A stretch of 64,000 bases of DNA. It comes from Chitinimonas sp. BJYL2. GTDB lineage: Bacteria > Pseudomonadota > Gammaproteobacteria > Burkholderiales > Chitinimonadaceae. Both the position numbers and the translations under genes were made by a program. Location of the stretch: positions 124,001 to 188,000 of the forward strand of contig NZ_JANZKW010000005.1 in the NCBI RefSeq assembly GCF_027257935.1, read 5' to 3'. Every line of letters begins with the position of its first letter. Position 1 is the stretch's first letter. The notes below the pieces were generated by a model. The model saw only the letters and a program-made list of their open reading frames with translations, searched no databases and had not been told where the DNA came from. Of the stretch, positions 33,905 to 43,848 are shown one piece after another.

Positions 33905-34666
33905 TCAGGCGTCCTGTTCGGGCATGTCGCCGGCGCCAAGCTGCGCCAGACCATCCAGCACCAGATTATCAACGGCGATCAAGGGCACGGCCAGTGCTGC
34001 TTGCAATTGGGGCGCCAAGACGTCGGCGTCGCCACCGGACAACAATACGGTGGCGGTGCGACCGGTGCGCTGCGACAGGCGCTGCTGCATCTGCAGGATG
34101 GCGCCGGTCAGCGCCAGCAGGGCGCCATTCACGATGGCCTCACCCGTGGATCGGGGAAAGTCGACGGCGTCGCCCTCGGGCAAACCCAGATCTGCCGTGC
34201 CTTGGGCCAGGGCGGCTCGCATGAGACGAAAACCGGGGACGATGATGCCACCAAGAAAATCCCCCTCGCGGCTCAGCGCATCCACAGTCATGGCGGTACC
34301 GGCCATGACGACGACCGTATCGCCAGTGTGATGGCGACGCGCACCCAGCAGGGCCGCCCACCGATCGGCGCCCAAGCGGGCTGGTTCGCGGTAATGGTTA
34401 CGCAGGCCGCCTTGCTCTGCAGCCGCTTGCAACCAGACGATGGGCAGCGGGGCGAGCAAAGCGGCCAATGCCGCTGCGCGCGCAGGCCCGGCAACATTGC
34501 AGCCCACCGCCTTGGCCGGTGCCGGCAAGGCGGCCAATCCGGCCTGCCAAGCGGACAGATCGGCGTAATCCGCCACCCCCTGATGCAAACGGACAGCGCC
34601 CTGCTGGAGTGCCCATTTGAGGCGGGTGTTGCCCGCATCGAGCAGCAAGGTGGCGGCGCCGCTCAT
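33905..34666 (-). CDS. coaX: Type III pantothenate kinase
   Basis: A 253-residue CoaX enzyme, first step of coenzyme A synthesis. Phosphate-binding motif D-A-G-N-T-R-L-K-W near residue 10, a V-M-A-G-T-A-M-T-V-D-A-L block and a G-G-I-I-V-P-G segment are characteristic. Overlaps birA by 4 bases, the common birA-coaX arrangement. No pantothenate kinase of another type is in the window. Confidence 0.94.
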   Translation of the reverse strand: MSGAATLLLDAGNTRLKWALQQGAVRLHQGVADYADLSAWQAGLAALPAPAKAVGCNVAGPARAAALAALLAPLPIVWLQAAAEQGGLRNHYREPARLGADRWAALLGARRHHTGDTVVVMAGTAMTVDALSREGDFLGGIIVPGFRLMRAALAQGTADLGLPEGDAVDFPRSTGEAIVNGALLALTGAILQMQQRLSQRTGRTATVLLSGGDADVLAPQLQAALAVPLIAVDNLVLDGLAQLGAGDMPEQDA

Positions 34667-35634
34667 GCCACCCGCCTCAGGCTCACTTCACCGGCATGCA
34701 CCCGGCGCTCGCCCCCGGCACACGCAAAGCGCAGCGCACCATCCGGCGCCACCCCCAATGCCACGCCGTCGATTACCTCGCCATTCGTTTGCAGCAATCG
34801 TGCCGGGCCACCCTGCATCAGGTGCCGGCGCTCCCACTCATCAACCAGCGGGGCAAACCCCTGGGCTTCAAAGGCCGGCAGGGTCCGCGCCAGCTCGGCC
34901 AGCACGGCCGCCAGCAGGCGATTACGCCCCCCCGAGTAACCCAGCAAGGTCAGTGATTGGGCTGGTTGGTCCAGCGAGGCACGCACCGCCTCGGACAAAC
35001 GCAGGTTCAGGCCTATGCCGATCACCACTGCGGACGGCCCCTCAGACTCCCCCGACAATTCAATCAGGATGCCACCCAGCTTGTCGCCCTGAAGGGTCAC
35101 GATATCGTTGGGCCACTTGAGGCGTGCATCCGCCACACCCAAGCCTTCCAGCGCTCGTGCGACGGCTAGTCCCACAGCCAGACTGAGCCCTGACAGATCG
35201 GCCACACCCAGGTTGAAGCGCCATAGCAGGGAGAACATCAGTGCATCACCCAACTCCCCCTGCCAGCGCCGGCCACGGCGGCCGCGCCCCTGGGTCTGCC
35301 GCTCCGCGGCGTACACCAGCCCGCTGGGCGCCCCGTGCTGGGCCGCCTTGAGCAAGGCCGAATTGGTGGAATCGATTTCGGTGTGGACCTGCAGATCGAA
35401 ATAGCACGCTGCCCCACCCAGCGCCTGCGCCACCGTGGCCTCATCCAGCCAGTCGATCGCGCGCTCCAGCCGATAGCCACGGCCTTTCACCGTCTGGATG
35501 GCCGCCCCCTGCTCCGCGGCCGCGCCCAAGGCCAGCGACACACTGGCGCGCGAGATGCCTAGCTCGGCCGCCAGCTCGGTACCAGAGCGAAAGCGGCTGG
35601 CGTCGAGCAGTTTGAGCAGCGGGAACGGGTTCAT
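34663..35634 (-). CDS. birA: Bifunctional biotin-protein ligase/biotin operon repressor
   Basis: A 323-residue BirA. The first ~60 residues are a winged helix with F-R-S-G-T-E-L-A-A-E-L-G-I-S-R-A-S-V-S, so it can bind DNA as well as biotinylate. The ligase core has the biotin/ATP motif Q-T-Q-G-R-G-R-R-G-R-R-W and the K-W-P-N-D-I block. Starts at the ATG overlapping the DUF2069 stop. It may control bioA nearby, but no biotin operator was verified. Confidence 0.92.
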   Translation of the reverse strand: MNPFPLLKLLDASRFRSGTELAAELGISRASVSLALGAAAEQGAAIQTVKGRGYRLERAIDWLDEATVAQALGGAACYFDLQVHTEIDSTNSALLKAAQHGAPSGLVYAAERQTQGRGRRGRRWQGELGDALMFSLLWRFNLGVADLSGLSLAVGLAVARALEGLGVADARLKWPNDIVTLQGDKLGGILIELSGESEGPSAVVIGIGLNLRLSEAVRASLDQPAQSLTLLGYSGGRNRLLAAVLAELARTLPAFEAQGFAPLVDEWERRHLMQGGPARLLQTNGEVIDGVALGVAPDGALRFACAGGERRVHAGEVSLRRVA

Positions 35635-35993
35635 GCGGGCTGGGCGGGTTGACGCGTAAGGCGGGAAAACACCACCGTACCCACGAACACCAGCACGGAG
35701 AGAATGATTTCCAGCACCGCCAGATAACGGATCGTGCCCACATCGCTCCAGGCCCGCATCACGCCCTCGATAAACCAGGCCAGCACGAACATACTGAGCC
35801 ATTGGTAGGTGTAGCGGCGGCCACGCAACACGCCGGGCAGTGGCAGCAGCAAGGGCAAGCCCTTGATCCACAAAAGCGAACCCGGCCGCAACGGGGCAAG
35901 CCAGGCTTCCCACAGGATGCACAGGGCAATCAGGGCCAGCAGGCTGGCCACCGTGAGATCACGGCTCAGGCGGATCAGGTTTTGTGTGTTCAT
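35631..35993 (-). CDS. DUF2069 family membrane protein
   Basis: A ~120-residue membrane protein with four hydrophobic segments and the family hallmark P-L-P-G-V-L-R-G-R-R-Y-T-Y-Q-W-L-S-M. The ATG at 35993 is used. A GTG at 36005 overlapping the wrbA stop (GTGA) would add M-N-A-A and is equally possible. Coupled to birA downstream. Confidence 0.85.
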   Translation of the reverse strand: MNTQNLIRLSRDLTVASLLALIALCILWEAWLAPLRPGSLLWIKGLPLLLPLPGVLRGRRYTYQWLSMFVLAWFIEGVMRAWSDVGTIRYLAVLEIILSVLVFVGTVVFSRLTRQPAQPA

Positions 35994-36001
35994 TGCGGCA
36001 T

Positions 36002-36604
<603 letters not shown>

Positions 36605-36705
36605 TCAGGTCTCTCTGGGACGGTGCGCTATTATAGGGGCCCCGGCACGATACAGCGCAGCGCTGCCTGTTTCCTTGTGCCGCTCCTGAAAGCCCGATCC
36701 GCCTC

Positions 36706-37938
36706 ATGCCCAGCCTGTCCGACTACCGCCGCCAACTGATCAGCAATCTGCCTGCGCCGCTGGATTTCGCCCTGTTCCTGTTCCGGCGCCTGCGCGAAGC
36801 CCGCTGTCTGGATGCCGCCGGCAGCCTCACCTTTACCACCCTGCTGGCCCTGGTGCCGTTCCTGACGATTGCGCTGACGACCATCGCCGCCTTCCCGATG
36901 TTCGAAGATGTCTCCACGCGCTTCAAGATTTTCCTGCTGACCAATCTGGTGCCGGATTCGGCCGGGCGCATCATCACCGTGTATATGCGCCAGTTCACCG
37001 AGAACACCGGCAAGCTAACCGCCGTGGGCATGGCCACGCTGGGACTCACGGCGCTGGCGATGATCAACACCATCGATCGCAGCTTCAACCGGATATGGCG
37101 CATCGAGCGCTCGCGTCCCTGGCTGACCAAGACACTGACCTACTGGGCCATGTTGACCCTGGGCCCCCTGCTGCTGGGCGTGGGGCTGACGCTGGCGGGC
37201 TGGCTCTCGGAACAGGTGGATAACACCGGGCTGGCCTTCGTGCTCAGCAGCGGCGGCATCTTTCTGGCACTGGCGGGCTTTACCTTGCTGTACCGCATGG
37301 TGCCCAACTGCCCGGTCCCGACCTCGCATGCCTTGGCAGGCGCCACATTCACGACCGGCGCGCTGATGGCAATGAAGGCACTGTTCGGGCTGTACGTGAA
37401 GAAATTTGCCTCGTTCAAGCTGATCTACGGCGCCTTCGCCAGCCTGCCCATCTTCCTGATCTGGCTCTACCTGATCTGGGTGATCGTGCTCGCGGGCGCG
37501 GTACTCAGTGCGGCACTCTCCTACTGGCACGGTGAAGCCTGGCGACGCCGGCCGCATCCGGGCCAGCAGCTCTATGACGCAACCCGCCTGCTGCTCAAAC
37601 TGGACGACGCCCGCCGCGATGGCAAGACGCTGAGCGTGCACCGCCTGCGCCGTGCCCTGTCGCTGGGGCAGGACGAACTGTTTGCCTTGCTGGAGAAGCT
37701 GGCCGAGAAAGGCTGGACCCAGCCCACCCGACAAGATGGCTGGGTGCTGGCCACCGCACTGGAACGCATCACCCTGGCTGAGCTCTACCACCTGCTGGTG
37801 ACCCGCCCGGTGGCCCCCCCTCGCGCCAGCGATAGTCTGCATGAGCTACTCAGCGAGCGCTTCCAGCAGATCGACATGACGCTGGACACCACGCTGGCCG
37901 AGCTGGCCCGCAAGCAGCGCGGTCAGGCTGACGCCTAA
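36706..37938 (+). CDS. YihY/UPF0761 family inner-membrane protein
   Basis: A 410-residue protein; the first ~280 residues hold six membrane segments with the family block A-A-G-S-L-T-F-T-T-L-L-A-L-V-P and the conserved A-F-A-S-L-P-I-F-L-I-W-L-Y-L-I-W-V-I-V-L-A-G. The last ~120 residues are a soluble winged-helix-like domain (R-L-R-R-A-L-S-L-G-Q-D-E-L-F-A-L-L-E). It resembles the old 'RNase BN' annotation, which is now discredited for this family. The end overlaps the convergent PilZ-like gene by 4 bases. Confidence 0.88.
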   Translation: MPSLSDYRRQLISNLPAPLDFALFLFRRLREARCLDAAGSLTFTTLLALVPFLTIALTTIAAFPMFEDVSTRFKIFLLTNLVPDSAGRIITVYMRQFTENTGKLTAVGMATLGLTALAMINTIDRSFNRIWRIERSRPWLTKTLTYWAMLTLGPLLLGVGLTLAGWLSEQVDNTGLAFVLSSGGIFLALAGFTLLYRMVPNCPVPTSHALAGATFTTGALMAMKALFGLYVKKFASFKLIYGAFASLPIFLIWLYLIWVIVLAGAVLSAALSYWHGEAWRRRPHPGQQLYDATRLLLKLDDARRDGKTLSVHRLRRALSLGQDELFALLEKLAEKGWTQPTRQDGWVLATALERITLAELYHLLVTRPVAPPRASDSLHELLSERFQQIDMTLDTTLAELARKQRGQADA

Positions 37939-39509
37939 CTCACGAACTCGAAGGACTCAAAGCCCACCGCCTGCTCATGCAGGCGCATGGCTCGCACTGT
38001 GCGCTCGCCGGATTCCGTGTAGATCAGCAGCTCGCGCATGGGGCCGAAGGAGCCACGCGCGGCCACAATCAAGGGCGGCTGTTTGAGTGGCGCCACCTCG
38101 GGCAGGATCAGACAGGGCTGGAAGGTGGCACCGGCATGAGCAATGGTGGGGCGCAGCATGCCCGGCTCGCCACCCGGTGCCAGTATCTGTACGCCCACCT
38201 CCACCGTATCGGCATCCTCCATCGCCTGCAGCCAGCGGATGCAACCCACCAGCCAGGCCTCGCCGGGATGCGCACGCAGGCCGACGATATCCCCGACACG
38301 GTAACCGCCGTGCTGGGGCAAGGGCTGCAAGCGCAGCGCATAGCCACCGGGGCTTTCGTTGATGACCATCCAGGCGTCCGGCGCCCCATAGACGGTGCCG
38401 GCCACACTTTGCGGGCCGGATTCGGTGATTTCGATTTCATCACCCAACACCACCGGTTGCAGCAAGGGTTGCGAGCCATTCAGATAGAAGGCTGTCATCC
38501 GCATGCCCCCCGTCATCTCCACCTTGGCATTGGCGCGGATGCGAGGAAACGTACGCTTGGGGGGAATACTCCACTGCCGTGATACACGCCGCAGCAGGTC
38601 GATCCAGGTCTGCGCCTTGGCGCGATCATTCACGGTGGGCAGCTTCTGTTCCACCGAGGCCATGGCTTTGTGCAGCTGCCGGGCCATTTCTACCGTATCG
38701 AGCAGGATCGCATTGCTGCGATCCACCTCCAGCGGCCGCTGACCCACGAACTCCGGGGCCATATCGCTTTCCAGGCGGATCAAAAAGCAGCCTGCCGGGC
38801 TGGGCGTGGTGCTCATGGGCTGAAAGCTCGCCATGGCACCGTAGCTCTTGATCAGATCCTGGATCTTTTCATGCTCTAGCGGATGAAAACGGTACGGGTC
38901 CACCAGCGCCAACAGCAGCATCTGTTTGTACATGCCGCCGATGGTCTTGATCGGGTGATCGGCACTCTCGGGCAAATCAATGAGCTTGTGCTGGATCACG
39001 TAGCGGAAGAGCGCGTGTATCTCATACCAGACGCCGGGTGGTACTGGCAGGTAGCTACGCGCACACACCCACAGCAGCTTGTTGTGATTGGTGAACAGCG
39101 ACAGGATCAGCTCGGGAATCTGCTTGTTACCCAGGCTGAACCGCGCCGACAGACGATCGCGCAGGATCAGCTTGTAGGCATTCAAAAGTTCGAGGCGCAG
39201 ATTGCGCGCCAGCGCAGCCGCCTGTCGGGCCTTCTCCTTGGCGGGTGCCGCGGCGGAGGCATAGGTACCCTCCAGCGGCGCATCGAGCAGATCGATGGCA
39301 ACCTGATAGTGCTCGACCAGCTTGAAGCGCGCGTCCTGATCGAGCTTGATCCGGTTCAGTGTCGTCAAAGCGTCATAGATCGCCCGTGCCGTCTCCAGCA
39401 CATTGGCCGGCGGCAAGGAGACCAGCCAGGCCTTCACGGCCTTGGGGTTGGTTTCAACCGAAATGGCCGAGCCGCTGATCGGCTCCGGCACAGTGAGTTC
39501 GAGCGTCAT
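37935..39509 (-). CDS. PilZ-like/cyclic-di-GMP-binding protein family, large
   Basis: A 524-residue protein, helical in the N-terminal ~330 residues, with a C-terminal beta-rich region reminiscent of PilZ domains. The family is often annotated as cyclic-di-GMP-binding in Betaproteobacteria. I do see an R-x-x-R-like P-R-I-R-A-N near 340, but the second PilZ motif is not clear, so ligand binding is unproven. The ATG at 39509 is preferred; a TTG 13 codons earlier was not used. Transcribed alone, convergent with the YihY-type gene. Confidence 0.65.
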   Translation of the reverse strand: MTLELTVPEPISGSAISVETNPKAVKAWLVSLPPANVLETARAIYDALTTLNRIKLDQDARFKLVEHYQVAIDLLDAPLEGTYASAAAPAKEKARQAAALARNLRLELLNAYKLILRDRLSARFSLGNKQIPELILSLFTNHNKLLWVCARSYLPVPPGVWYEIHALFRYVIQHKLIDLPESADHPIKTIGGMYKQMLLLALVDPYRFHPLEHEKIQDLIKSYGAMASFQPMSTTPSPAGCFLIRLESDMAPEFVGQRPLEVDRSNAILLDTVEMARQLHKAMASVEQKLPTVNDRAKAQTWIDLLRRVSRQWSIPPKRTFPRIRANAKVEMTGGMRMTAFYLNGSQPLLQPVVLGDEIEITESGPQSVAGTVYGAPDAWMVINESPGGYALRLQPLPQHGGYRVGDIVGLRAHPGEAWLVGCIRWLQAMEDADTVEVGVQILAPGGEPGMLRPTIAHAGATFQPCLILPEVAPLKQPPLIVAARGSFGPMRELLIYTESGERTVRAMRLHEQAVGFESFEFVS

Positions 39510-39566
39510 AAGATTCGCGATGGCATACCTGTATTGTTCATAGCCCAAGTCGTCGCCCTAGGCGAG

Positions 39567-40883
39567 CTAGCGCAGCCCCTGATCGAGCAAATCCTGCATC
39601 ACGGCAAAGGCCTGTCGTAATTGTGCGGGAGTAATGACATAAGGGGGCATCAGGTAGACCGTATTGCCCACCGGTCGCAACAGCAAGCCGCGCGCCAGTG
39701 CTGTGCTGAACCAGCGGCCGGCAAAGCCCGGCTCCGCATTGGCAACCTCATAGGCCCAGATCATCCCCAGCTGGCGCGGGTGCCGCACATCAGGGTGCGC
39801 AGCCAGCCGGGCAAAGTCCGTCGCCACGGCGGCGGCAGTCTGGCGGTTCTGCACCAGCACGTCATCGTCTGCAAAGATCGCCAGCACTTCGAGCGCGGCA
39901 CGGCAGGCCAATGCGTTACCGGTATAACTATGGCTGTGCAGGAAGCCGCGCGTCACATCGTCGTCGTAAAACGCTGCGTAGACCTCATCTGTCGTCAGCA
40001 CGGCCGACAAAGGCAGGTAGCCGCCGGTAATGCCCTTGGACAGGCAGATGAAATCCGCGCGGATGCTTGCTTGCTCGCACGCGAACATCGTCCCCGTACG
40101 GCCAAAGCCCATGGCGATCTCATCGGCAATCAGGTGTACGCCGTATTCATCGCACAGTGCGCGCGCACGACGCAGATAGGCTGGGTGGTACATCGCCATG
40201 CCGGCAGCGCCCTGGCACAGGGGCTCGACAATCAATGCGGCCAGCTCGCCGGCTTGCCGCTGGAACAACCTCTCCAGATCGTCGGCCGCCCGCAGCGCAT
40301 AGGCTTCGGCGCTCTCGCCTGCGTCGGCCAGGCGCCAGTCAGGTGACATCACGCGGTGCGTTGCGCGCAGCAAGGGGGCGTAGGTGGCGCTGAACAAGGG
40401 CACATCGGTCACGCTGAGTGCACCGAGGGTCTCGCCGTGATAGCTGTTCTGCAGGCTCACAAAGCCCGTCTTGTGATCCTGGCCGCGGTTGCGCCAATAG
40501 TGGTAACTCATCTTGAGCGCGATTTCGGTCGCGCTGGCGCCATCCGAACCGTAGAACGCATGCCCCAGCCCTGTCAGGCGAGCGAGCTTTTCCGATAGCT
40601 CGACAACAGGCTGCTGGGTAAAGCCCGCCAGTATCACGTGCTCCAGCTTGCCGAGCTGATCCACCAATGCCGCGTTGATACGCGGATTGGCATGGCCGAA
40701 CAGGTTGACCCACCAGCTGCTCACGCCGTCCAGAAAACGATGGCCCTCAAAATCCTCCAGCCACACACCTTCGCCGCGCGACACCGGCACGATGGGCAGA
40801 CTTTCATGGCGCTTCATCTGGGTACAGGGGTGCCACACGGCCTGTCGGCTGCGGGCAAGCCACTCGTCGTTACGCGAACTCAT
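39567..40883 (-). CDS. bioA: Adenosylmethionine-8-amino-7-oxononanoate aminotransferase
   Basis: A 438-residue class III PLP aminotransferase of biotin synthesis (KAPA to DAPA). Seen: W-H-P-C-T-Q-M at the start, the G-V-S-S-W-W-V-N-L block, S-D-G-A-S-A-T-E, the PLP D-E-I-A-M-G-F-G-R and the catalytic lysine in L-S-K-G-I-T-G-G. The C-terminal R-P-V-G-N-T-V-Y-L-M-P-P-Y closes the family pattern. No other bio genes are adjacent. Confidence 0.95.
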   Translation of the reverse strand: MSSRNDEWLARSRQAVWHPCTQMKRHESLPIVPVSRGEGVWLEDFEGHRFLDGVSSWWVNLFGHANPRINAALVDQLGKLEHVILAGFTQQPVVELSEKLARLTGLGHAFYGSDGASATEIALKMSYHYWRNRGQDHKTGFVSLQNSYHGETLGALSVTDVPLFSATYAPLLRATHRVMSPDWRLADAGESAEAYALRAADDLERLFQRQAGELAALIVEPLCQGAAGMAMYHPAYLRRARALCDEYGVHLIADEIAMGFGRTGTMFACEQASIRADFICLSKGITGGYLPLSAVLTTDEVYAAFYDDDVTRGFLHSHSYTGNALACRAALEVLAIFADDDVLVQNRQTAAAVATDFARLAAHPDVRHPRQLGMIWAYEVANAEPGFAGRWFSTALARGLLLRPVGNTVYLMPPYVITPAQLRQAFAVMQDLLDQGLR

Positions 40884-41043
40884 GCTGCAGTGAACCTGTC
40901 TGTGTCAGCCAATGCTGCGGTGGGGAGCGCTTGTACGTGGCTTGCCTCGGGCTGTAAAGCTTTGCCGCCACGGTGTCGCACCCTTACCACCAATAAGCCG
41001 ATCTGGCTTAGGCTCTCCCCCTGTCCCGCAACCGGAATCCACC

Positions 41044-41424
41044 GTGAATCGCCCTCTGATCCTGTTTGCCGCCCTCGGCGGCTTTAGTGGCGTTGCACTC
41101 GGCGCGTTTGCCGCCCACGGCCTCAAGCACAGCCTCCCCCCCGATATGCTGCCCGTCTTCCAGACCGGCACGCACTACCAGCTATTGCATAGTTTGGCCC
41201 TCCTTGCCCTGGGCCTGGCCGGCAGCCCGCTGGGCAAATACGGCCACTGGGCAGGGCATGCCTTTGCTGCAGGCATCGTGCTGTTTTCGGGCAGTCTTTA
41301 CCTGCTGGCGCTGACCGGTATTCGACCGCTCGGCGCCATCACCCCGCTCGGCGGCCTGGCCTTTCTGGCTGGCTGGGCCTGCCTGGCACTGGCTGGCTGG
41401 CGCCACCGCGCCGACGGCAACTGA
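41044..41424 (+). CDS. DUF423 family membrane protein (YgdD-like)
   Basis: A 126-residue protein with four hydrophobic segments. The opening L-F-A-A-L-G-G-F-S-G-V-A-L-G-A-F-A-A-H-G-L-K and Q-T-G-T-H-Y-Q-L-L-H-S-L-A-L-L are the DUF423 signature. It uses a GTG start at 41044 with GGAA six bases upstream; longer forms to 40912 have no family support. Function unknown. Confidence 0.88.
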   Translation: MNRPLILFAALGGFSGVALGAFAAHGLKHSLPPDMLPVFQTGTHYQLLHSLALLALGLAGSPLGKYGHWAGHAFAAGIVLFSGSLYLLALTGIRPLGAITPLGGLAFLAGWACLALAGWRHRADGN

Positions 41425-41486
41425 GCGCGTACCACTTGGACCCTGCGCTTATTCATCAATATTCATCCACCAACGATCCCCTGCTC

Positions 41487-41515
41487 TTGAAATGGACATG
41501 GGCCGCCCCTATCAT
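41487..41515 (+). promoter_or_regulatory. groESL promoter
   Basis: TTGAAA (41487-41492) and TATCAT (41510-41515) are exactly 17 bases apart, a good sigma-70 promoter. The CIRCE element begins at the last -10 base. Confidence 0.78.
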
Positions 41516-41541
41516 TAGCACTCGTTAGCAATGAGTGCTAA
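41515..41541. promoter_or_regulatory. CIRCE operator (HrcA site)
   Basis: TTAGCACTC (41515-41523), a 9-base spacer and GAGTGCTAA (41533-41541): an exact match to the consensus CIRCE inverted repeat. HrcA would bind it and repress groESL in the absence of heat stress; hrcA itself is not in this window. Confidence 0.95.
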
Positions 41542-41609
41542 CAGCAGATATCGAACCCTTTGATTTTTGCCTGTTATGGCATTCACACGTTTTCCATCAG
41601 GAGCACACC

Positions 41610-41900
41610 ATGAAGATTCGTCCCCTGCACGACCGCGTTGTCATCAAGCGCGTCGAAGCCGAAGAAAAGACCGCCTCGGGCATCGTTCTGCCAGGCAATG
41701 CTGCTGAAAAGCCCGACATGGGCGAAGTGGTATCGGTCGGTACCGGCAAGATCCTTGAAAACGGCTCGGTCCGCGCCCTGCAGGTCAAGGCTGGCGACAA
41801 GGTGATCTTCGGCAAGTACAGCGGCCAGACCGTGAAGGTAGATGGCAACGAACTGCTGGTCATGCGCGAAGAAGACATCATGGGCGTGGTAGAAGCCTGA
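41610..41900 (+). CDS. groES: Co-chaperonin GroES
   Basis: A 96-residue GroES. The start [14 protein letters not shown] and the mobile-loop T-A-S-G-I-V-L-P are intact, ending near [15 protein letters not shown] precedes the ATG at 41610. It caps the GroEL ring during ATP-driven folding. Under CIRCE control. Confidence 0.97.
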   Translation: MKIRPLHDRVVIKRVEAEEKTASGIVLPGNAAEKPDMGEVVSVGTGKILENGSVRALQVKAGDKVIFGKYSGQTVKVDGNELLVMREEDIMGVVEA

Positions 41901-41920
41901 GGCTCTGCGGCCATTCGCCC

Positions 41921-42007
41921 CGCGCCTTGCGGCGCGCGATAGACCACCCCACACCCCGGCCCTTTCCCCTTGAAGGGAAATGGGAAGCGTGCCCAAAGGC
42001 ACGTTTT
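41921..42007 (+). other. groES-groEL intergenic region with hairpins
   Basis: The 131-base gap contains a hairpin CGCGCC/GGCGCG (41921-41936), a CCCCTTGAAGGG-type foldback (about 41964-41980) and a hairpin CGTGCC/GGCACG (41988-42003) followed by TTTT. The middle part resembles short dispersed repeats seen in other Betaproteobacteria. The last hairpin could act as an attenuator or RNA-processing site. Confidence 0.5.
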
Positions 42008-42013
42008 AGATAG

Positions 42014-43672
<1,659 letters not shown>

Positions 43673-43698
43673 TCCCGGCTCTACAACAGCCAAAGCAA

Positions 43699-43728
43699 AG
43701 AAGCCCCGCAAATGCGGGGCTTCTTTTT
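43699..43728 (+). terminator. Terminator after groEL
   Basis: Arms AGAAGCCCCGC and GCGGGGCTTCT with an AAAT-type loop, followed by TTTTT. Confidence 0.9.
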
Positions 43729-43848
43729 GCCAAATTGCAAAGATTCATGCCAACATGCTAAAAATGTCATTGATGTAATTTATTCTGGCATTAAACGGTT
43801 TCAATACCGTTCCTGCGATTGTCAGCAAATTATTCAGAGGAAACCGAT

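Noticed and set aside
36629..36635. Isolated TATTAT/TATAAT element between wrbA and the YihY-type gene
   Set aside because: A -10-like hexamer without a matching -35; kept only as a remark in the wrbA entry.
37935..39509. Firm cyclic-di-GMP-binding assignment for the PilZ-like protein
   Set aside because: Only one of the two PilZ motifs can be guessed, so ligand binding is not claimed.
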